The notes beneath the pieces were generated by a model. That model was given only the letters and a program-made list of their open reading frames with translations. It had not been told where the DNA came from and searched no databases. A program made the translations under genes and the position numbers. From Streptomyces iakyrus (GTDB lineage: Bacteria > Actinomycetota > Actinomycetes > Streptomycetales > Streptomycetaceae), in contig NZ_JNXI01000026.1 of assembly GCF_000717055.1 (NCBI RefSeq), positions 33,726 to 97,725 on the forward strand: a DNA stretch of 64,000 nucleotides, in the 5' to 3' direction. The stretch's first letter is position 1, and each line of letters starts with the position of its first letter. Of the stretch, positions 16,231 to 24,438 are shown one piece after another.

Positions 16231-17166
16231 ATGAGCGACACTTCCCCCTACGGCTTCGAGCTTGTGCGGCGTGGGTACGACCGCGCTCAGGTGGACGAAC
16301 GTATCTCCAAGCTCGTCTCCGACCGTGACAGCGCTCTCGCCCGCATCACCGCTCTGGAAAAGCGCATCGAAGAGCTCCACCTCGAGACGCAGAACGCCCA
16401 GGCCCAGATCACCGACGCCGAGCCGTCGTACGCGGGTCTCGGTGCGCGCGTGGAGAAGATCCTCCGCCTCGCCGAGGAAGAGGCGAAGGACCTGCGCGAG
16501 GAGGCCCGGCGCGCGGCCGAGCAGCACCGCGAGCTCGCCGAGTCGGCGGCCCAGCAGGTGCGCAACGACGCCGAGTCGTACTCGGCGGAGCGCAAGGCGA
16601 AGGCCGAGGACGAGGGCCTGCGGATCGTCGAGAAGGCCAAGAGTGACGCGTCCCAGCTGCGTGCCGAGGCGCAGAAGGACGCGCAGTCCAAGCGCGAGGA
16701 GGCGGACGCCCTCTTCGAGGAGACCCGTGCGAAGGCCGCGCAGGCCGCCGCCGACTTCGAGACGAACCTCGCCAAGCGCCGCGAGCAGTCCGAGCGCGAC
16801 CTGGCCTCCCGTCAGGCCAAGGCCGAGAAGCGCCTCGCCGAGATCGAGCACCGCGCCGAGCAGCTGCGCCTGGAGGCCGAGAAGCTGCGCACGGACGCCG
16901 AGCGCCGCGCCCGCCAGACGGTGGAGACGGCCCAGCGCCAGGCCGAGGACATCGTGGCCGACGCCAACGCCAAGGCCGACCGCATCCGTTCGGAATCCGA
17001 GCGCGAGCTGGCCGCCCTCACCAACCGCCGCGACAGCATCAACGCCCAGCTGACGAACGTCCGCGAGATGCTCGCGACGCTCACGGGCGCCGCGGTGGCC
17101 GCCGCCGGCACGCCGGCCGAGGACGAGCCGATCTCCCGTGGGGTCCCGGCGCAGCAGTCCCGGTAA
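16231..17166 (+). CDS. filP: FilP, filament-forming coiled-coil protein
   Basis: 311-residue coiled-coil protein that forms cytoskeletal filaments and adds stiffness near hyphal tips. The N-terminus GFELVRRGYDRAQVDERISK resembles the DivIVA lipid/polar targeting motif, followed by a first coiled coil, a short break around AEPSYAGLGARVEKILRLAE, a long Glu/Ala/Arg coiled coil, and a short flexible tail (TPAEDEPISRGVPAQQSR). It lies 183 bases after scy with its own possible -10 (TAGGAT near 16185) and ends at a strong terminator. Confidence 0.93.
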   Translation: MSDTSPYGFELVRRGYDRAQVDERISKLVSDRDSALARITALEKRIEELHLETQNAQAQITDAEPSYAGLGARVEKILRLAEEEAKDLREEARRAAEQHRELAESAAQQVRNDAESYSAERKAKAEDEGLRIVEKAKSDASQLRAEAQKDAQSKREEADALFEETRAKAAQAAADFETNLAKRREQSERDLASRQAKAEKRLAEIEHRAEQLRLEAEKLRTDAERRARQTVETAQRQAEDIVADANAKADRIRSESERELAALTNRRDSINAQLTNVREMLATLTGAAVAAAGTPAEDEPISRGVPAQQSR

Positions 17167-17196
17167 CACGCGGGCATACGGAGGCTGAATCTCCGC

Positions 17197-17230
17197 AAAG
17201 CCCTCTGCCGCTCGGGTGGCAGAGGGCTTT
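17197..17230 (+). terminator. terminator of filP
   Basis: Perfect 13-bp stem AAAGCCCTCTGCC / GGCAGAGGGCTTT with an 8-base loop, 30 bases after the filP stop. The stem ends in TTT, making it one of the more classical intrinsic terminators here. Confidence 0.8.
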
Positions 17231-17239
17231 GTCCCGTTC

Positions 17240-17252
17240 TAGCGTGGCGGGC
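17240..17252 (+). promoter_or_regulatory. likely leaderless promoter of the ABC gene
   Basis: TAGCGT at 17240-17245 lies seven bases before the ATG of the ABC ATPase and no good ribosome site is present, the pattern expected for a -10 box driving a leaderless transcript. Confidence 0.45.
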
Positions 17253-18221
17253 ATGATTGAGCTGGAGGGGCTGACCAAGCGGTACGGCGAGAAGGTGGCG
17301 GTCAACAACCTGTCGTTCACCGTGAGACCGGGCATCGTCACCGGCTTCCTCGGGCCGAACGGCGCGGGCAAGTCGACGACCATGCGGATGATCCTGGGGC
17401 TCGACCACCCGACCGCGGGCGACGTCCGTATCGACGGCAAGCACTACGAGCAGCTCAAGGACCCGCTGACGTACATCGGCGCCCTGCTGGAGGCCAAGGC
17501 CTGGCACGGCGGGCGCACCGCCTACAACCATCTGCTGTGCCTCGCGCAGAGCAACGGCATTCCGAGCGGCCGCGTCCGGGACGTGCTGGAGACGGTCGGG
17601 CTGACGGCGGTCGCGAAGAAGAAGACCAAGGGCTTCTCGATGGGCATGGGGCAGCGGCTCGGCATCGCCGCCGCACTGCTAGGCGACCCGCGGATCCTGA
17701 TGTTCGACGAGCCGGTCAACGGCCTCGACCCCGAGGGCATCCACTGGATCCGCACCCTGATGAAGTCGCTCGCGGCGCAGGGCCGGACCGTGTTCGTCTC
17801 CTCCCATCTGATGAGCGAGATGGCCCTGACGGCCGAGCACCTCGTCGTCATCGGGCAGGGCCGGCTGCTCGCGGACACCTCCATGGCGGACTTCATCGCC
17901 CGCAACTCACGTTCGTACGTCCGGGTCCGCAGTCCGCAGCGGGAGCGGCTGCTCGATGTGCTGCACCAGGCCGGGATCGTGACGGTGGAGAGCGGGGACG
18001 GGGTGCTGGAGGTGGACGGCGGCAAGGCCGAGCGGATCGGTGAGCTGGCGGCCCAGCACCGGATCACGCTGCACGAGCTGAGCCCGCAACAGGCCTCGCT
18101 GGAGGAGGCGTTCATGCAGCTGACGGCGGAGTCGGTGGAGTACCACGCGCACAGTGAAACGAGCCCGGCGAGCCCTGAGCCCGCGCGGCAGCAGTGGGGC
18201 GACGGCTGGAAGAGGGGCTGA
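17253..18221 (+). CDS. ABC-2 exporter ATPase
   Basis: 322-residue ABC ATPase of the BcrA/NatA type: Walker A GPNGAGKST (34-42), signature region FSMGMGQRLGIAAAL replacing the usual LSGGQ, Walker B LMFDEPVNGLDPEGI, switch His in VFVSSHLMSEM. The C-terminal 90 residues are a poorly conserved domain ending in a charged tail. It pairs with the permease gene three bases downstream. The substrate is unknown. The next ATPase/permease pair is a close relative, so the locus looks like a tandem duplication. Confidence 0.88.
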   Translation: MIELEGLTKRYGEKVAVNNLSFTVRPGIVTGFLGPNGAGKSTTMRMILGLDHPTAGDVRIDGKHYEQLKDPLTYIGALLEAKAWHGGRTAYNHLLCLAQSNGIPSGRVRDVLETVGLTAVAKKKTKGFSMGMGQRLGIAAALLGDPRILMFDEPVNGLDPEGIHWIRTLMKSLAAQGRTVFVSSHLMSEMALTAEHLVVIGQGRLLADTSMADFIARNSRSYVRVRSPQRERLLDVLHQAGIVTVESGDGVLEVDGGKAERIGELAAQHRITLHELSPQQASLEEAFMQLTAESVEYHAHSETSPASPEPARQQWGDGWKRG

Positions 18222-18223
18222 GC

Positions 18224-18994
18224 ATGGCGGTGACACAGGTCGTACGGTCGGAGTGGACCAAGATCCGGTCGGTGGCGTCCACGGTGTGGACCCTCTCGCT
18301 GGTGGTGGTCGTGACGGTCGCCCTCGGCATGCTGATCTCGGCGCTGTCGAAGAACGAGTTCGACTCGATGAACGCGCAGGACCGGGCCGACTTCGACCCC
18401 ACGTTCATCAGCTTCGCGGGGATGAGCCTGGGGCAGCTCGCGATGATCGTCTTCGGGGTGCTGGTCGTGTCGAACGAGTACAGCACCGGCATGATCCGCA
18501 CCTCGCTGGCCGCGGTGCCGCAGCGCGGCGCCTTCCTGTTCAGCAAGATCGCGGTCGCCAGTGGGCTCGCGCTGCTGGTCGGGCTCGTCACCAGCTTCGC
18601 CGCCTTCTTCCTGGGGCAGGCGATGCTGGGCTCGCACCGGGCGGAGATCGGCGACCCCGGGGTGCTGCGGGCCGTGCTCGGCGGCGGCCTCTACATGGCA
18701 CTGATCGCGATGTTCTCCATGGGCGTCGCCGCGATGCTGCGCTCGCCGATGCTGTCGTTGGGCATCCTGATGCCGTTCTTCTTCCTGATCTCCAACATCC
18801 TGGGCAACGTCGACGCGACGAAGAAGGTCGGCCGGTTCCTTCCCGACCAGGCCGGCAGCAAGATCATGCAGGTGGTCACGCCGATCGACGACGACACTCC
18901 GTACGGGCCGTGGGGCGGCCTAGGGATCATGGGGCTGTGGGTGCTCGCGGCGCTCGTCGGCGGTTACGTGCTGCTGAAGAAGCGCGATGCCTAG
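18224..18994 (+). CDS. ABC-2 exporter permease
   Basis: 256-residue permease with about six membrane helices: VWTLSLVVVVTVALGMLISA, MSLGQLAMIVFGVLVVSNEY and four more. It opens with the motif RSEWTKIRSVASTVWTL, which is also found in the permease of the following pair (20454-21335). It starts at ATG 18224 with AGAGGGG upstream and directly follows its ATPase. It also shares YSTGMIRTSL/YGTGMIRTTM with the second permease, supporting duplication of the whole transporter. Confidence 0.85.
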   Translation: MAVTQVVRSEWTKIRSVASTVWTLSLVVVVTVALGMLISALSKNEFDSMNAQDRADFDPTFISFAGMSLGQLAMIVFGVLVVSNEYSTGMIRTSLAAVPQRGAFLFSKIAVASGLALLVGLVTSFAAFFLGQAMLGSHRAEIGDPGVLRAVLGGGLYMALIAMFSMGVAAMLRSPMLSLGILMPFFFLISNILGNVDATKKVGRFLPDQAGSKIMQVVTPIDDDTPYGPWGGLGIMGLWVLAALVGGYVLLKKRDA

Positions 18995-19116
18995 AGGGAC
19001 GGGCTTGGCCTGACCTTTTACCTCCTCTTGGGCGGAACCGTCAGCGCCTCGATATCCTCCTAACCCTTACGGGGGCGTGTGCCCCGCTGTCCTGAACCTT
19101 GCGATGGGTGCGGAGC

Positions 19117-20457
19117 ATGATCGAAGCAGTCGGCCTGACGAAGCGCTACGGCGACAAGACCGCTGTGTACAACCTTTCCTTCCAGGTGCGGCCCGGGGCC
19201 GTCACCGGCTTCCTCGGACCGAACGGCTCGGGCAAGTCCACGACGATGCGGATGATCCTCGGCCTGGACAACCCGACGGCCGGGCAGGTGACGATCGGCG
19301 GCTATCCGTACCGCAGGCTGCCCAACGCCGCCCGCCAGGTCGGCGCCCTGCTGGACGCCAAGGCGGTGCACGGCGGCCGGTCCGCCCGCAATCACCTGCT
19401 CTCCCTGGCCCAGCTGTCGGGCATTCCGGCCCGGCGGGTGGACGAGGTGCTCGGGGTCGTCGGTCTTCAGGACGTCGCCAAGAAGCGGTCCAAGGGCTTC
19501 TCCCTCGGCATGGGGCAGCGGCTCGGCATCGCCGCCGCGCTGCTCGGCGACCCGCAGGTGCTGCTGTTCGACGAGCCGGTCAACGGCCTCGACCCCGAGG
19601 GCATCCTCTGGGTCCGCAACCTGATGAAGGCGCTGGCGGCGGAGGGCCGTACGGTCTTCGTCTCCTCCCACCTGATGAGCGAGATGGCGCTGACCGCCGA
19701 CCACCTCATCGTCATCGGGCGCGGTCAGCTGCTCGCCGACATGAGCGTGACCGACTTCATCTCGGCGAACTCCGCGGACTTCGCCCGGGTGCGCACGCCC
19801 GACACCGAGCCGCAGCAGCGCGAGAAGCTGTCGGCCGCGCTGACCGAGTCGGGCGGCCACGTGCTGCCGGAGCAGGACGGCGCGCTGCGCGTGACGGGGC
19901 TGGCTCTGCCGCGCATCAGCGACATCGCGCACGACCACGACGTACGGCTGTGGGAACTGTCGCCGCACCAGGCCTCCCTGGAGGAGGCGTACATGCGGAT
20001 GACGCAGGGCGCCGTCGACTACCGCTCGACGATCGACCAGAAGGAAGGGCTCCAGCAGCCGCTGCCGCCCGGCGCGCAACCGCCGATGCCGGTGCCCGGT
20101 CAGGGCCAGCCGGGGTGGTACGCCCCGCCGCCGCCCCAGCAGGGCGGCCAGCCGTTCCCGGCTCCCCCGCAGGGCGCACCGGGCCAGGCTCCTGCGGGCC
20201 CGTACGGCGCCCCGGGCGCTCCCATCGCCGCTCCGAGCGCCCCTGGCGCGGGAACGCCCAACCCGTACGCCCAGCCCGCGCCCCAGGGCACCGCACAGCC
20301 CGCACCGCAGGCTCCCGCGGCTCCCGCCCAGCCCGCACCGCAGACTCCCGCCGCCCAGCCGGCCGCCTCGGCCCCCGCGCAGCCCGCCCCGGCGGCGCCG
20401 CCGGCACCCGCCGCCGCCCCGACCTCCGATCTGACCAAGCCCGAGGACGCCCGATGA
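19117..20457 (+). CDS. ABC-2 exporter ATPase with Pro/Ala-rich tail
   Basis: 446-residue ABC ATPase. The first 300 residues closely match the upstream ATPase: Walker A GPNGSGKST, FSLGMGQRLGIAAALLGDP, LLFDEPVNGLDPEGILWVR, VSSHLMSEMALTADH. Unusually, residues from about 310 to 446 are a low-complexity Pro/Ala/Gln/Gly tail, absent from the upstream copy. The ATG at 19117 has CGGAG upstream and an N-terminus (MIEAVGLTKRYG) parallel to the first ATPase. Its stop overlaps the permease start (ATGA). Confidence 0.87.
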   Translation: MIEAVGLTKRYGDKTAVYNLSFQVRPGAVTGFLGPNGSGKSTTMRMILGLDNPTAGQVTIGGYPYRRLPNAARQVGALLDAKAVHGGRSARNHLLSLAQLSGIPARRVDEVLGVVGLQDVAKKRSKGFSLGMGQRLGIAAALLGDPQVLLFDEPVNGLDPEGILWVRNLMKALAAEGRTVFVSSHLMSEMALTADHLIVIGRGQLLADMSVTDFISANSADFARVRTPDTEPQQREKLSAALTESGGHVLPEQDGALRVTGLALPRISDIAHDHDVRLWELSPHQASLEEAYMRMTQGAVDYRSTIDQKEGLQQPLPPGAQPPMPVPGQGQPGWYAPPPPQQGGQPFPAPPQGAPGQAPAGPYGAPGAPIAAPSAPGAGTPNPYAQPAPQGTAQPAPQAPAAPAQPAPQTPAAQPAASAPAQPAPAAPPAPAAAPTSDLTKPEDAR

Positions 20458-21335
20458 GCAGCCCCCAGTCCCAGATGCCGCAGGCCGCGCCCGCCTGGCA
20501 GGCGGCGCCCGGTTCCGCCCCGCACGCCGGGGGCCCCGGCTACACCTCGCCGATCCCGATCGTGCGCACGCACCTCGGCAACGCCATCGCCTCCGAGTGG
20601 ACGAAGATCAGGTCGGTGCGCTCCACCCTGTGGACGCTCGGTGTGTTCGTCCTGCTCGTCATCGGCATCGGCACGCTGACCGGCGTGGTGGTGGCCAACT
20701 CCGACCCGGCCCTGGGCGGCGAGAGCCCCCTCGGGCTGGGCTTCTTCGGGCTGTTGCTGGGCAGCATGTGCATCATCACGCTGGGCGTGCTGACCACGGC
20801 CTCGGAGTACGGCACCGGCATGATCCGCACCACGATGGTCGCGTGCCCGAGCCGGGGCAGGGTGCTGGCGGCGAAGGCCGTGGTGTTCTTCCTGACCGCG
20901 TTCGTCGTGACACTGGTGTCCGCGTCCCTCGTCGCCTTCCTGCACGTGGCGATGCTGGAGGGCGACGGCGCCAAGTCGCCCTCCGGCGGCGAGTGGCTGA
21001 AGGGCACGGTCGGCATCTCGCTCTACATCGCGCTGCTGGGCCTGCTCTCGCTCCTCGTCGGCTCGATGATCCGGCACTCGGCCGGCGCCATCACCATCAT
21101 GATCGGCGCCGTGCTGGCCCCGCTGGTGATCGCGCTGTTCATGTTCTCGGAGTCGCTGCAGGGCGTGCGCGACGCCCTGTTCGAGTACTCGATCCCGAAC
21201 CAGCTCAGCGTCTTCTACTCCAACTCCCTCAGCCAGTCCGGCCCGTCCGGCTGGGACCCGCTGTGGATCATGCTCGGCGCCACGGCCGTCGCGTTCGCCG
21301 GCGCCTTCGCGCTGCTGGAGAAGCGGGACGTCTGA
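20454..21335 (+). CDS. ABC-2 exporter permease with Pro/Ala-rich N-terminus
   Basis: 293-residue permease, about six membrane helices, paralogous to the product of 18224-18994 (shared ASEWTKIRSVRSTLWTL and TASEYGTGMIRTTM). The first 45 residues are a Pro/Ala/Gln-rich cytosolic extension (MPQAAPAWQAAPGSAPHAGG) similar in composition to the tail of its partner ATPase, so the two low-complexity regions may interact. Translationally coupled to the ATPase. Substrate unknown. Confidence 0.85.
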   Translation: MSSPQSQMPQAAPAWQAAPGSAPHAGGPGYTSPIPIVRTHLGNAIASEWTKIRSVRSTLWTLGVFVLLVIGIGTLTGVVVANSDPALGGESPLGLGFFGLLLGSMCIITLGVLTTASEYGTGMIRTTMVACPSRGRVLAAKAVVFFLTAFVVTLVSASLVAFLHVAMLEGDGAKSPSGGEWLKGTVGISLYIALLGLLSLLVGSMIRHSAGAITIMIGAVLAPLVIALFMFSESLQGVRDALFEYSIPNQLSVFYSNSLSQSGPSGWDPLWIMLGATAVAFAGAFALLEKRDV

Positions 21336-21341
21336 GTCCGC

Positions 21342-21674
21342 TCAGAACTTCGGCGCGTTACGGGACCGCTGCACCCCCGGGGTGCGGCGGTCCCGCGCGT
21401 TCCAGCAGGCCTTGTGCCAGTGTCTGCGGTCGTCGACGCCCGTGTGCTCGGCCCAGGCCACCACGTGCGGCACCCCGTCCGGGATCATCTGGTCGCAGCC
21501 GGGGCAGCGGTAGCTCTTGCCCTGCGCGCTCGCACCGGCCACGTGCCGCACGCTCCAGTTCTCGCCCTGCCAGTTCTCCGAGGACTGCCAGCCGCCGTAG
21601 CGGCCGGGGCGGTCGTCCTCGGCGCTCCGGCCGGACGAAGCGGCGCCCTTGGGTCGGTTGCGACGCGGGGACAC
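21342..21674 (-). CDS. small zinc-ribbon-like hypothetical protein
   Basis: 110-residue protein. The N-terminal half is basic and Ser/Gly/Trp-rich (PKGAASSGRSAEDDRPGRYG); the C-terminal half has a likely metal site: CPGCDQMIPDGVPHVVAWAE, then H and WHKACWNARDRR, two Cys plus His/Cys, resembling an HNH- or zinc-ribbon-like knuckle. Streptomyces homologues are often labelled 'ATP/GTP-binding', but no P-loop is visible. GTG start with GAGAGG upstream. Convergent with the ABC permease gene (6 bases apart). Function unknown. Confidence 0.7.
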   Translation of the reverse strand: MSPRRNRPKGAASSGRSAEDDRPGRYGGWQSSENWQGENWSVRHVAGASAQGKSYRCPGCDQMIPDGVPHVVAWAEHTGVDDRRHWHKACWNARDRRTPGVQRSRNAPKF

Positions 21675-21940
21675 GGGACACCTCTCGGGGCTATACAGGA
21701 AGCACGGGCCGCGTCCAGCCTACGCGGCGCGCACCGGGGTACGCGTACGGCACCAACTCGCCACAAGTCCTTCGCGGGCGCGGCGGACCCGGCCCCGGGT
21801 TCCGTCCCCCGGCCCCCGGCGGAACGCCCCATTCTGCAGACAATCCGCAAAATACTCCGCCCGGCCGTGTCCTCGGCACGTGTCAGACGGTTATGCGCTG
21901 TGGGGGAGCTCCGTGTCGGAGCCAAGGAAGCAGGAAAGCA

Positions 21941-22969
21941 ATGCGCGTTGGAAGTTTCGTGTTGGCGGCCCAGTTCCCCGGTCAGGGCGAGGGAGAGGCG
22001 CTGCACCGCGCGGTCCGCTCGGCCGAGGTGGCCGAGGAGGCCGGGCTCGACACGGTCTGGCTGGCCGAGCACCACTTCGTGCCGTACGGCACGTGCCCGT
22101 CGGCCATCACCCTGGCCGCCTTACTGCTGGGCCGCACCCGCCGCATCCGGGTGGGCACGGCGGTCAGTGTGCTGCCCACCGTCCACCCCGTGGCCCTCGG
22201 TGAACAGGCCGCGCTGCTGCACCACACGAGCGGTGGCCGTTTCACGCTCGGTGTCGGGCGCGGCGGCCCGTGGGTCGACCTGGAAGTGTTCGGCGCGGGC
22301 CTGGAGGCGTACGAGAAGGGGTTCCCGGAGTCCCTGGAGCTGCTGGTGCGGTGGCTGCGCGAGTCGTCCGTGGCGGCCGACGGGGAGCGCTTCCGCTTCC
22401 GTGAAGTCCCGGTGGTGCCGCGGCCGTCGGAGGCGCTGACGGAGGCCGTGGGGCCCGAGCTGGTCGTCGCCTGCACCTCGCCGTCGAGTGTGCGGCTGGC
22501 GGCCGAGCGGGGTCTTTCGATGCTGCTCGGGATGCACGTCGGGGACGAGGAGAAGGCCGAGATGGTCGCGCTGTGGCGGCAGCACGCGCGGGCCTGCGGC
22601 CGGTCGCCGGAGGAGATCCGGGCCGCGTCCCATGTGTCGGCCGGCGTCTGCCAGATCGCGGACCGGCGGGTCGACGCGGCGGAGACGCTGATGAAGGCGA
22701 TGCCGGGCTGGCTGAAGCAGGGCCTGGAGGCCCATGTCACGGTCGACGGGCGCACACGCCGGATGCGCGACCCGCTGGCGTACACCGAACTGCTCTGCGG
22801 ACTGCACCCGGTGGGCACCCCGCGGTTGTGCGCGGACCGGCTCGCCGCTACCAGCGAGCGGACGGGCATCTCCCGCTTCGCGCTGCTCGTCGAGGGCTCC
22901 GGGGACCTGGCGGCGACCGAGGAGAACGTGCGGCGGCTGGGCGCCGAGGTGCTGCCCCAACTCGTCTGA
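21941..22969 (+). CDS. LLM-class flavin-dependent oxidoreductase (TTA codon)
   Basis: 342-residue luciferase-like monooxygenase fold protein (bacterial luciferase / F420-dependent superfamily), with an N-terminal beta strand MRVGSFVLAAQFPG, LDTVWLAEHHFVPYGTCPSA, and the family segment TSGGRFTLGVGRGGPWVDLE. The substrate and cofactor (FMN or F420) cannot be told from sequence. Codon 61 is TTA (22121-22123), the leucine codon read only by the bldA tRNA in Streptomyces, which suggests developmental control of translation. ATG with AGGAAA upstream. Confidence 0.85.
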   Translation: MRVGSFVLAAQFPGQGEGEALHRAVRSAEVAEEAGLDTVWLAEHHFVPYGTCPSAITLAALLLGRTRRIRVGTAVSVLPTVHPVALGEQAALLHHTSGGRFTLGVGRGGPWVDLEVFGAGLEAYEKGFPESLELLVRWLRESSVAADGERFRFREVPVVPRPSEALTEAVGPELVVACTSPSSVRLAAERGLSMLLGMHVGDEEKAEMVALWRQHARACGRSPEEIRAASHVSAGVCQIADRRVDAAETLMKAMPGWLKQGLEAHVTVDGRTRRMRDPLAYTELLCGLHPVGTPRLCADRLAATSERTGISRFALLVEGSGDLAATEENVRRLGAEVLPQLV

Positions 22970-22990
22970 GAGCGCGGTGGGTTCCTGGGG

Positions 22991-23040
22991 GCTTGCCGCT
23001 CCGGTACAGAACTGCACCTCCCGCGTACGGAGCGGCAAGC
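22991..23040. terminator. bidirectional terminator
   Basis: Stem GCTTGCCGCTCCG(g)TAC / GTACGGAGCGGCAAGC with one bulged base and a 17-base loop, located between the convergent LLM oxidoreductase and SCO5389-family genes. Confidence 0.65.
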
Positions 23041-23053
23041 AAGCGGCGCCGCG

Positions 23054-23446
23054 TCAGCAGTCCCTGAACTCGGGTGACTGGTTCAGCACCTGACTGCGGA
23101 CCGAGGTGAAGCGGTCCAGCTTCTCGTCGACCGAGGAGTCAAGCGGGAACACGGCCACCCGGTGGCAGTTCTGGAAAGCCAGCCGCACACCGAAGTGCCG
23201 TTGCAGCGCGCCGCGTATCGCGTCACTCGCAAGCGCACGCAGCAGCTGGCCGCGTGCCTGCTCGTCCGGCGGGGGCGTCTGGTTGTCGGCGAACGCACCG
23301 CCGTCCACCTTCAGCTGGGCCACCAGTGAGCTGATCATCTCCCACGCGTAAGGCAGGGAGGTCCGGACGCAGTCGACGAATTCCGCTTCGTCGACCTCGC
23401 CTCGCTCGGCCTGTTCGAGTAGGGCCGGTGAGACGTCGAGCGACAT
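23054..23446 (-). CDS. SCO5389-family protein
   Basis: 130-residue soluble protein of the Streptomyces-conserved SCO5389 family: an acidic N-terminus (ALLEQAERGEVDEAEFVDCV), a helix around PYAWEMISSLVAQLK, and the C-terminal region ASDAIRGALQRHFGVRLAFQ. No catalytic motif recognised and no signal peptide. ATG at 23446 with GAGGAGA-like purines upstream. It is convergent with the LLM oxidoreductase and divergent from nucS. Function unknown. Confidence 0.8.
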   Translation of the reverse strand: MSLDVSPALLEQAERGEVDEAEFVDCVRTSLPYAWEMISSLVAQLKVDGGAFADNQTPPPDEQARGQLLRALASDAIRGALQRHFGVRLAFQNCHRVAVFPLDSSVDEKLDRFTSVRSQVLNQSPEFRDC

Positions 23447-23685
23447 GAGTTCTCCTCTCGCACCCCCGGTGAGCAGGGGTTGCCGGACAGATAGGGGGAG
23501 TTCGCGATACCGGACACGCTGCGTACACGCCTCGCGACCTCCCGTTCATACGGTAAGCAACGTACGGTGACGGCACCAGGAAAATGCGCAGATGAGACAC
23601 TCCCGCTGAGCACACCATGCACACAATCGGCCATTACCGAACACGTGTTTTCCAGGGCGAATCGCGTGGACAGGTGCCCGTCGAG

Positions 23686-23699
23686 TAGCGTTGCCGACC
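23686..23699 (+). promoter_or_regulatory. likely leaderless promoter of nucS
   Basis: TAGCGT at 23686-23691 is followed after 8 bases by the nucS ATG at 23700. No ribosome site is present, so the transcript probably begins at or next to the start codon. Confidence 0.5.
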
Positions 23700-24371
23700 A
23701 TGCGTCTCGTCATTGCCCGCTGCTCCGTGGACTACGCCGGGCGGCTCACCGCCCACCTTCCCTCGGCCCCGCGCCTGATCCTGGTGAAGGCGGACGGCAG
23801 CGTCTCGATCCACGCCGACGACCGGGCCTACAAGCCCCTGAACTGGATGTCGCCGCCCTGCACCCTGAAGGAGGGCACCGGCGAGGAAGAGGGCGTCTGG
23901 ACCGTCGTCAACAAGGCGGGCGAGAAGCTCATCATCACGATGGAGGAAGTGCTCCACGACTCCTCGCACGAACTGGGCGTCGATCCCGGCCTGATCAAGG
24001 ACGGCGTGGAAGCGCACCTCCAGGAGCTGCTCGCCGACCGCATCGAGACACTCGGCGAGGGCTACACGCTGATCCGCCGCGAGTACCCGACGGCCATCGG
24101 GCCGGTCGACATCCTGTGCCGGGACGCCGACGGCAAGACCGTCGCGGTGGAGATCAAGCGGCGCGGTGAGATCGACGGCGTGGAGCAGCTCACGCGCTAT
24201 CTGGAGCTGCTGAACCGCGATCCCCATCTCGCCCCGGTGCGCGGTGTCTTCGCGGCCCAGGAGATCAAGCCCCAGGCCCGCGTCCTCGCCACCGACCGCG
24301 GCATCGGCTGCCAGGTCCTCGACTACGACGCGCTGCGGGGCATCGAGGACGACAAGCTGCGGCTGTTCTGA
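23700..24371 (+). CDS. nucS: NucS/EndoMS mismatch-specific endonuclease
   Basis: 223-residue endonuclease that cuts both strands at mismatches and provides the MutS/MutL-independent mismatch repair of actinobacteria. The N-terminal DNA-binding domain runs [16 protein letters not shown]... to about 105; the C-terminal RecB-like nuclease has the metal-binding triad in [12 protein letters not shown] and [12 protein letters not shown], and QLTRYLELL. The C-terminal [10 protein letters not shown] ends in an acidic/hydrophobic tail consistent with beta-clamp interaction. Single gene with its own promoter and a strong terminator shared with the convergent neighbour. Confidence 0.93.
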   Translation: MRLVIARCSVDYAGRLTAHLPSAPRLILVKADGSVSIHADDRAYKPLNWMSPPCTLKEGTGEEEGVWTVVNKAGEKLIITMEEVLHDSSHELGVDPGLIKDGVEAHLQELLADRIETLGEGYTLIRREYPTAIGPVDILCRDADGKTVAVEIKRRGEIDGVEQLTRYLELLNRDPHLAPVRGVFAAQEIKPQARVLATDRGIGCQVLDYDALRGIEDDKLRLF

Positions 24372-24390
24372 CAGCCCCTACGACGACGAA

Positions 24391-24425
24391 CAGGGCCGGG
24401 TCCGCGGAACGGACCCGGCCCTGTC
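24391..24425. terminator. bidirectional terminator after nucS
   Basis: Perfect 14-bp stem ACAGGGCCGGGTCC / GGACCCGGCCCTGT with a 7-base loop between the convergent nucS and NTPase genes. Confidence 0.75.
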
Positions 24426-24438
24426 GTGTGCCCGGGTG

